Below are positions 24,343-34,514 of a stretch of 64,000 nucleotides of DNA, in pieces; the stretch's first letter is position 1; each line of letters opens with the position of its first letter. Source of the DNA: Peromyscus leucopus. Lineage: Eukaryota > Chordata > Mammalia > Rodentia > Cricetidae. The notes beneath the pieces are model-generated. The model was not told the DNA's origin. It did no database searches and worked only from the letters and a program-made list of their open reading frames with translations. The DNA is taken from the NCBI RefSeq assembly GCF_004664715.2, contig NC_051072.1, positions 32,013,994-32,077,993 of the forward strand, given 5' to 3'. The translations under genes and the position numbers were made by a program.

Positions 24343-27300
24343 GTGTGTGTGTTGCATGAACACACTGCACAGTTCTTCCAGGGGATGTTGTACACATGGT
24401 TCCTGAATGCTAAATCTTAGTATCTCCACGTTGCAAGAAATGATACTTAGACAAGTCTATAAACTAGGAGACAATTAACCTGGCCCATCTGTCCATTCAT
24501 TAACCAGGGTTCATGCAAATTCACTACAAAGAGTCACTTTTTAGTGGTGAAGTAAAATTGGAATACTTATAAATAGATCTTACTTAGAAATATCATGATA
24601 GAAAAGACAATAAAAAGCTGATGGAAAGAATATGTACAATTTTAGAGGATTACAAAATAGCAAAAAAAAATGGAACTAGAATTATAAATGAAGAATCTTA
24701 AGTAGTCAGAATAGGTGTAGATGTTACCACGTAACTACTGTTGTATAACACGTTGACTTAAATATAAGGGAAAGCAATTGCTTCATTATGTCCAGAGTCT
24801 TTAGATCAGGAGTCTAGTGAATCTGTTTGTCATGTGATTTTCTTTGTCTCAAAGCATCCACTTTGTAGCACACAGTTGGTGGATGGGTTGTTCTGATGGT
24901 CTAAGATAGCCTGACTTCAGGCCAGACACTTGGTAGGTGGGAATTAGCAGGAACTGACACCCAAGTCCCTGGTTGTAGCTGATGGAATTTGGTGAACCCG
25001 AGAGCATTGAACCTAAACTTTTCCAGAGTGCTAATAGCATCAGGCAGCTTTTGTGTGAGCACTGCTGATCTTGTTTCTTAAGTCACATGGCGTTGGCAGC
25101 TGCCCGTACACATAGTCAAAGCCATTACAAGGCTTTCCACTGTCTCTGTTGATACCTGTTGATGACGGAATGACAGGTTACACTGTAACAGAGCATGTAA
25201 GTTAGGAAGTACTGTTATAGTAAGATATCAACAGAACAGAACACTAACAATAAAAATAAGAAGGAAAAAAAGCACTAAGATAGGTCATGTAAAATAATTA
25301 AAATCAAACTTAGAATAGTACAAGAAAAAAAGTTAATTTTTTTTTAGAAAAACACTGCATCATCAGCATAGATAATAAAAATGACAACAAAACTCAAACA
25401 CTACCCCTTATGCTAGTATAACTATTCCTTAGATGGATTCATGGAAAGAGTTGGGAGGAGGATTAGGTACAGACAGACTGAATGGATGTGAAAGTCTGTC
25501 TGTGTGTGTGTATTTATCTTGGAGAGAGTCCATACCATTTATCAGAATCTGAAGGGCTTTTCATATACTTTTAAAAGTAGGAATCAGGGACTTGGAATGT
25601 AGCTTGGTAATAGAGGCCCTGGGTTCTCTTCATAGCCTAGATTGTGGCAGGGGGCAGAGGTGTAAAAATCTCCAGAAATAGATGATGTTGTGTTTGCTTT
25701 TGAGGGTTGAAAACACAGAGCCCAGACAGTGGAACAGCCCTGCATGCAGGGCTCTGCCAGGACCATACTTTGCAAACTGTTGAGCATCATTGCCTCTACC
25801 ACCAAGATTTTTATTGAAATGAAAGAATTTTTTTAGTTTCTGGTATGATTGTACATTGTGCACTCTCACTGATTTAGTTCTGCATATTCTACAGTGAAAT
25901 ATATTGGTTCGGTTTTTCTAAAATCTTTCACAATAGGATATCATATTATGACTTTAATAGAGCAAGAGCTAAGATTTATGATTTAGCATAGGCAAAAGAA
26001 CATAGAGTTCTTTGAGTTAGAAACATTGTAATTCTACAGAGAAGTGAGTATATATTGGTAGTTTACAACACCATGGTGAAATACCTCTTTGTTCCTGTCT
26101 GCATTTCCCTCTCTTATCTTTTCCTGTACTCAGCAGACAATAAGGGTGAAAATTAATTCTAATTAACTAAACATTTTTAAATCAACTTTTCAGAATTTTC
26201 TAATTCTAGTGTATACCAGAGAATTTTCTATCCCCATTTTTAATGCCAAGAATGAACAGAGATTCCTACTCCCTTAACTCTTCTGAGATTTCCCAGACCT
26301 GCAGACAATTCACTCCAGGGTCTGGGGCACAAGCAGCTGTTCCCTGGTGAGCCTGTTATAACTGTCTCTGGCTTGATGTGATTCTGCTTCTGGCCACAGT
26401 ACCACGTTTGACGTAGGTGGATTGTGCTTTCAGTTGCTTCATTCAGCTGTATCCCTGAGTTCCTATTGTGCTGGTGTTCTTTCAGGGATGAACAAGAAGC
26501 AGAAGGTGTCGACCAAGGACGAGCCAGCTTCAAGTAGTAAAAGCAGCAACGCATCACAGGTGCTGTGGCCGCTCATGAGACTGCATATGATTAGTGAATT
26601 GCCGCCTCATTAGACAGCAGGATGTCGATAAATACTCAGGATTATTAAGGCAAAATAATTACATTAAGTGGTCATTTCTCATCAAGATTCAAACTCACTC
26701 TAAATGCAAAGACCACATAGCTTGTGGGTAATAACATACATTCATGAGTATGCATATGCATGCATGTACATGTGCATGTGCACGTGCACACACACACGCA
26801 CGCACGCACGCACGCACGCATGCATACATATCCTGGTCTCCCATTGTATTACCAGAGTCTATCCTACAATCCAGGAACTAAAACCAGATTACTATTCTTG
26901 TTCTACTGGGAATGCATAAACACTACCAGCATGCTTAGAGCGACAGACTACTAAGTGACAAAGAAAGATACCTCACAGTAAGAAATATTTAATAATGCTA
27001 TAGTGTGGGAGCTGATACTGGAGTGAATGATGTGGTCAGGAGAAAACACTCTGAGCAGATAACCTTTGAGTATAGTATTGGAGATGGAGAGGTCATGAGC
27101 CATGTGACTCTGAGAGAAAGAACTTTCCGGACAGAGTGAGGGCAAATCTCAGGCTCTTATAGAGAAAATAAGACTACCCCGGGCAAACTAAAACCCATCA
27201 GATGAATGATGAACTTAGCCCATCAATATCTGAATGGAAACTCAGCTTCTGCATGAGATGCTTTTGAAATCTCTGTGACTCAGTAAATGTTGCTATAAAT

Positions 27301-30300
27301 GTGGGTTGGTTTTGATGGTTGCATAATCTGGGGTGGTTGGGTTTAATGTTTGAAAAGATCATGCAAGTTTCATTCTGTTTGCCTTGATGGAAACTTGCCA
27401 GCCTCATCAGTTAACCTAACTTTGAATTCTAGTTGTATGTTCTGAGATCACTGAGCTCTATTTTACCCTTGTTTCACTTCACTGGCTTTATAAGTAATTT
27501 GATAGTGATTATATTTACGTAAACTAAAGAATGCAACAAAAACAGATGGATATTAAAAGAATACATAGATATTGGTGGATAGCCTCTGCAACAGTCTTAG
27601 TTACTCTTGCTTTTTAATGACAAACACTTATTGTTGATGTTTACTGGAGTATCCCATTTTTACTGTAATTTTTAAATTGTTTTATGATTTAGTCTCAGAA
27701 AAAGGGACAGCAATCCCAGTTCCTGCAAAGCCGTAACTTGAAATGCATAGCCTTATGTGAAGGTGAGTGCCTGGGCCTTACATCCTGGCTTTTCATTTCC
27801 GAACTGAAGGTATTTACAGAGTGCTTGTGGTGGACTAGTGAATTGTTCCTTAAGACCATCTCAGTGGGCACTGTGGGAAATGAGCCCTGTTGGATTGCAG
27901 AGGTTAAAACCAAAGTGCAGAGTGGTTGTGGGTTCAAACAGCACTGTTTTTTTTCTGGTAGATTTCCTGAATATAACGCAACTTGCAGAGAGTGCAGTTC
28001 TTGCTGGTTACTGTGCTGTTTCCTCTTTAAGAAGGGGCTAGACTGTGTGTGTGTGTGTGATAATGAAAACCTTGAATGAGCCAAGCACTGTAAAGATAAC
28101 GTAATAGCCTTTTCCCTTCCTCCAGTGAAGGAATTTCGTTCTGATCTCAGTGTAGACAGACTGAGAGGTGGTTTTCGAGATCATATTCTTCATTCTTGTT
28201 CTGAAATCTGACTGGCTACAAGTCACTTTTCTTTGTGCTGTAACTGTCCACGGCCACCAGTGTCTGTCTCAAGTTTTCAACACCTGAGTGTTACGTGTGA
28301 CAGTAACTTGCTGTTAGCATCACGTCAGGACCTGTGTGTTTCTGATGATAGTCAAATGATTTCTTTAGTTGTGAAGTGGCCTTTTTTAAAATTTATTTAC
28401 ATTTATTGATGACTGGCATGGTTATATTCATTTGGACAGCTATTTTTGCTTTTAGATTTCAGAGAGAAGGAAGGTAGTTACTAATAATGGATTTCTATTC
28501 CCTTAGAATTAAATTGCTCTTTAATTTTATCTCCACTTACAGTGATCACGTCACCTGACCTGCACAAACATGGAGAGATATGGGTTGTCCCAAACACGGA
28601 TCATGTCTGTACACGATTCTTTTTTGTGTAAGTCTAAAGGATCACATTTGTGCATTACTTATTTTTCTATAAATAAAACAGTGACTTCAGCGTTATTTGT
28701 TCACTTTAGCTGCCAAATATAACAAACAAGTAATTGAAACCCTCATGAGTCTAATGATTGTTCCATTTCAATAAGCTTGTTTAGGAAAGTGATGGTTACA
28801 CGCTGTTAATTTGGAAGAACTAAAGGAAAACATGATTTCTAACCATCCATATATCCTTAATAGTGAACTAATTTACAACTGGGGACAGAGAAAGCAGTAA
28901 TGAAAATATTCTATAAAAATTGATGTACGTTTCCTATAATATGTGCTGGCAAGGCACTGTATGCTGGTCTGCGTATGTGTTGGCACACAAGTAGAAAGAA
29001 AAGCGTTGTTTTCATTCCAAATCAACAGCTGCAGTAAGCCAGTCTGACATTTCATTCCGTCTCTGCCCCTGCAGCCCCATTTCCCCTGTCTGGCTGTACC
29101 TCTTCCCTGACCTGGCACACAAAGGATTGCTGGAAAGAACTGAGTTATTGGTTTTGTAGTTCGTGAAGTTTCTAAAAAAACAAGGTGAAAAAGTGATCTG
29201 GGTTATTGTATAAGCATGTCAAAGGGATGGCATCCAAACTGGTACAGTCTATTGTAGGTCCACAGAACGCTTTGTGTTTTGTGTTTATCCTTCAGCATGT
29301 GGCCAGCTTGTTCACTGTGACAGATTCTATGGAAGCTGTCATTTTCTTATGGCATTTACTTACCGGCTATTGGTTTCACAGCAGTGGGTATGGCAGCTGG
29401 GACTCCTGTTTTTATCAGGTTGTTTGAATTCCAACTCAACAGAAATTAGGAAGAACAATCAGCAAGTTGCATAACCCCTGAAAGCTTTGTCAGCAAAATG
29501 AGGACAGTATGCCTACCTGTATCGGTTATTCTCAACAGCAGGCAGATGGCTCACAAAGAACATGGTCCTTTCATTACCCGCAATTAGACGATTTGCAGAG
29601 GTGTAGCTGTGGGGCATCAGGATTCCATAGCAGTAGGATTGTTACACAGCCTCAGGTCCAGGCGGCTGAGACAGGAGGCAGTCCTGCCCAAATCCACCTG
29701 ACCAAACCCTGCTCAAAGTGGAGGCCAGCCGAGCACAAGGCTGAAGTCCATGCAGGTCAACCTCTGAGGGCTGAATGACGTCAGAGAAGGACTCTGAGGA
29801 CCCACCTGTGGGAAGCTGCTGGGGAAGCTGTCGGTGTGCATCCCCTTATAAGATTTTTCTGAGATTCAGTGAAGCCAGTGTAGGTCTCTGCTGCAAAGCT
29901 CCTGAAAAACTTGTCTCTTTTTCTTGGCTAGTTGATTATTATCCATTCCTAGAAGTTTGGCCTTCTGGAAAGCAATTACAAAATTACCTTATTGGTCTGG
30001 GTCTTTCAGATCTTGGTCTCGCATAAAAAGACTCTCGAACTCCAGGTGCTTGTTGGTGCTGATTAACTCTTATTTTTTTTTTTTAGCTTACAAAAATACA
30101 GATTTATTGAACATAATAGCCTTATATACCTAAATAGTTCAATTTCCAATAAGTCTTTTTTTAATATTTTCTTAAGCAATACATAAAACATGTATAAGGG
30201 ACTAATTATGGGAGAAGAGAGTGCCTGGTCTCCATAGAAGTGAATAGAGAGTAGAAAACCATCTGATGAACCCAGTGTACCCAGATGCTTTCAAAATAAT

Positions 30301-33300
30301 ACAAAGGGGAGTTTTCATTAAGATAATTTTGATTGCTTTGTAAACACAAATGAGATGTCATGCTTTTTCTTTGTACCTTCAGTAAACGAGACTCATTAGG
30401 TAAGACTGATAAAATCAGAACACACCAGAGAGAGAATGTATTCAGTCATTATTGTACTTCTAATTACAGCTTTTAGTCTCTTCCTTTATATAGGACACAA
30501 CCACAGGGTCCTTGTGATGTGCCTCCCTTAGGAGTGTAGCTTCTAGGAAAAGAGTAAGCTGATGAGAATGAAATCAACCATTAGGCAAAAACTTAGTCTC
30601 TGTTATTTTTATTTTTTTATGTTTTTTGTATGTTTGGTTTTTTTTTTTTTTTTTTTACATTGTGTGGTCACTGATGTTAGGAGCTTTGCCTCATGATGAG
30701 GATGCAAGTTAATATGCATTTCTTAAAAGGAGTAGATGAAAATGCTGAAAATTAAGACAATTTCCATGCTACTCCGATTTCCCAGAACTATGGTGATCAC
30801 AATATAGTCATTTGGTGTCTTATTAAAAAAAAAAAAAAAGCACTCCAGCATCTCATCTCGCCAGCATCTCAGCAACACAGAAGAGAAAAAGGGACACTCT
30901 AGGGAACAGACGAGTGTGTAACAAAGGACACTCTAGGGAACAGACTGGTGTGGAACAAAGGACACTAGGGAATAGACTGGTGTGTAACAAGGGACACTCA
31001 AGGGAACAGATTGGTGTGTAACAAGGGACACTCTAGGGAACAGACGGGTGTGTAACGACATATTAAAATAAAACCGAAAGGACTGGACTGCTTTTGGTAG
31101 AAGTTTGAAAACTGTTATTTAGGAAATCCCTGAATGAATCAACTAAGAATAAATATTATAGGCAAAATGTAGACATTCAGATGTTATGACCAGATCCCAG
31201 CCCATGTCTAGTTGTAAAAACTGTAAAGCTTGATTTCCCACCAACCGTGGACACGTGTGCAAGCACACTGAGACCTGTTACATGTAGAAATGAGAGAGCT
31301 GACTTCAAAGGGGCCATAGGATGGGCTGAAGCAAAGACCAAACACACAGAACGTTAGGGCACACTCAGTGAGTGTCATCCTGTCTTCTTTCCTTACATTA
31401 GGGCACACTCAGTGAGTGTCATCCTCTCTTCTTTCCTTATGTTGGGGTACACTCAGTGAGTGTCATCCTCTCGTTTTTCCTTTTTTTTTTTTCTCAGTCA
31501 TGAATCTCACTCACTGTATAGCACAGGCTGGTCTCAGGCTCCCAGCAATCATCCTACTTCAGTCCTCTGAGTTTTGGGGTAATAAATCTGTACTGTGCTA
31601 GAACTAGTAGGTTATCTCATAATGACCAAGTGGGTTTTTAGAGATAGAGAGGGAAATTTACTATTGTAATTTTTCATAAGTAGGATAAAATAATAAAATC
31701 AAGGGTGGTTAGTTGATCTGACAGATGGCCAGGTGTGGGCTCCCCCAGGTTCCATCACTGCACAGGAAATGGCCATGAAGGGTGGGAGGAGGCCCTCTTT
31801 TTAAGCTGTGTGGGGACCAAGAAAGATTTGGAGCAAGATGGCAAATCCTACTGCTCTGGTAATGAGAGCCTGTGCTTGGTACTCTGATGCTTTCTGCATC
31901 CCGAGGTGGAGCTGTCTGGGAATGATCCATGTACTGTGATTAGTAAATAAATGCAGTGTATGTACCCACTCCTGTTTCTGAAAACATTTTAGCAAGTTCA
32001 CACGCACAACGGTGGTAAAGATCCCATAAAACATTTTCTCTGCAGAAAATGAGCCAGACATGCCACGTCCTTGGACCAAGCAGATCTCAGTCCTGCATAA
32101 ATTCAGGATTTCCTCTTTAGTCCATTTTGCCTTCTAAGGTGTAGCTCCACTATCTCCACTTCCATAACATTTCTAGAAAATTGGGCTAGAAGACCATGGT
32201 GTCTTGGTGTTCCTGTGGCTCATGACAGAACTTACTCTTAAAATTTAGCTCATTTATCTTCAGATTGAATAAAAGCCTTGGAGCAAAGTTTCCTTCTCTT
32301 GTCTTTTTTCTGCCCCACATCCCGGAACCACTTTGTATCTGATGTACAGTCAGTAACTTTTTTTCTTACATGAGACAGGGTCTCACTGTGTAATCCATGG
32401 TGCCCTTAAACTCAGCCATGATCCTCCTGCCTCAGCTTCCCGAGTGCAGGGATTATATATGGTTTTGATATAGTTTTAAAAAGTTTGAAATGCTTTTGGC
32501 ACATACAAGAGGAATGTATAAAATATGAAATTTATAATGACCATCAGGTAAAATAAACATCCTCTTTAGTTATGAGTTTGTAGACCTCCACAGTTCAACT
32601 TGAGACATCCACAAGAAACAATTTGCTTACAAAATTAGAAGACAGAACACCGCCTTTGCCAGTGAAGGCATCCCTGTGTGCGTCATAAATACTGATAGAG
32701 TCGAGGAACTCTGCTCCGTCTCTAAAGTATCCTAAACCCAGTCGGTCTCCAGCCAGATCACTTTCCAAGCTGTAAGCTGCCCTGGCAGTTTCTTAGAGTC
32801 CATGGCAGCCGCCGCTTACCGTGAGAGTCTCAGTGCCTCACACCCTGATCTCTTCACCCTCTGGGCACTCGTGCTGTAAGGGTAGGGGAGGTGGCGTGCA
32901 GCTGCTTTCGTACCTTGGGGGGAGGGGGCAAGCTTCACACCCCCAACCTTGTGCTGTGCTCCTCACGGTGGAGGTTCTGTTCTTTAGGTTCTGTCCTTGG
33001 CCCTCTCGCACCAGTGTATCTAATTCTCACTCCTCGTCCAAGTCTTCCTTCATGTTTCCCTCCTTCCAGAGGCTTCTTGGTGCTTCTGCTTTGTGGGAAC
33101 CAGGCAATGAGCAGGGCATATTTCTGTTGTATTATCTGTTTTTTTCTGCATGGCCTTCTCTCTTGCTCTCCATCTTGGCAGCACTTACCATGTATGTGTG
33201 TCCTTTTGACTTTGGTACCCAGTGTTTGTCTGGTAGGAGAGAGTGAGGGCCTGCACTTTAACTGCTCAATGACTATTTACTCTCAAACATCCTACAATAC

Positions 33301-33950
33301 CTTAAAAAATCAATGTATACCAAGTGGAACCCATTATTTAAAATCCCCTTTGTAGCACCTCAATGTCTCTTATCTATGCAGATTTTCATTTATCAGACAC
33401 AAAAAGCTGAGCTGTGGTTTTCTGTGGCCTTTCCCTTCTTCGCTGTATTCACCTGCTCCTAGGTTTTGTCTTTTTACCGTTTTTCCTGTCAATACTTGTA
33501 ATGCTATAGATCTATCACTGTCTCCCACAGAATTCGTCAGAAAGCTACTTGTTCCCCTTGCTTCTAATTTCATTGCTCTCAAAACCAATGTTGTACAGTG
33601 ACAGATATATTAACTATTGTGTTTTTTACACTGACGATTCAGGTTTGAGATGCAGAAATTTAAGACAGAAAAGGGAGAAACATCATTCTGCTCTTGAAGC
33701 CCTAAGACAATTGCATGCTAAGCAAATGCTCAAACCCATAGCTACATTTCCAGTCCCTTTTCTTCAAAGTAAACCTTAGTGTTTTCCACCTTCTCTAGCT
33801 TCCTTGTCAGAAGTCACATCTGAATTCACTTTTAGAGTTGCACACTGTCTCTATGTTCCCATACTGCCTCACCCCTGCCTCGCTCGCCACTGTGGGATTA
33901 TCCATCCATCCATCCATCCATCCATCCATCCATCCATCCATCCATCCATC

Positions 33951-34014
<64 letters not shown>

Positions 34015-34455
34015 CCTACCTACTATCTTTCTGTTTCCTCCTCTTGTGAAGTTCTCTTTGTGTATGGGCACTCACATCACAAATGTCTTACACAGAAGCA
34101 GGTAGTATACTTATTGTTTAAAAGCATCTGCAAAATAGTGATCTATTTCAATGAAGAGATTATATGTGACTACAGTGTTTTAAATGCATTACATCAGTGA
34201 TGTCTGTGGAAAACTATATCAGAAAAAGATGCAAGGATTGGAAGTATGGTGATGAAATTCTAGGAATCAGAGTATGGACAGTAGTTAAAATTTGGGAGAG
34301 GCTGAAAGAGTTGAGGGAGTTTGATATATCTAGGAGAAAAGGAACTGGAATCCACTTTGTGCTGGAAATCATTGAGCTGAGAGACTGAGGAAGAAGAGGC
34401 AAAGATATTCAAAATAATAATCAGAAGCTAGCTAGCTCAGGAATGAAACAATGTA

Positions 34456-34514
<59 letters not shown>

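Larger units (their letters stand above)
23853..26485 (+). other. Parp8 intron h-i (2633 bp)
   Basis: This is a GT-AG intron. It holds an alternating purine-pyrimidine tract at 24265-24352 and a weak ID-like remnant near 25586-25640. The rest looks unique. Confidence 0.9.

Noticed and set aside
29509..30026. Two consecutive open frames (89 and 83 codons) overlapping by a few bases, like a translational coupling
   Set aside because: Eukaryotic intron sequence with no family similarity; the overlap is coincidence.
30889..31485. CRISPR-like repeat arrays
   Set aside because: Units are directly adjacent with no unique spacers and the host is a mammal; these are minisatellites.
32821..33355. Two overlapping 141- and 154-codon frames, + strand
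   Set aside because: Both frames are open at once because of low stop density in a GC-richer stretch; neither looks like a protein family.
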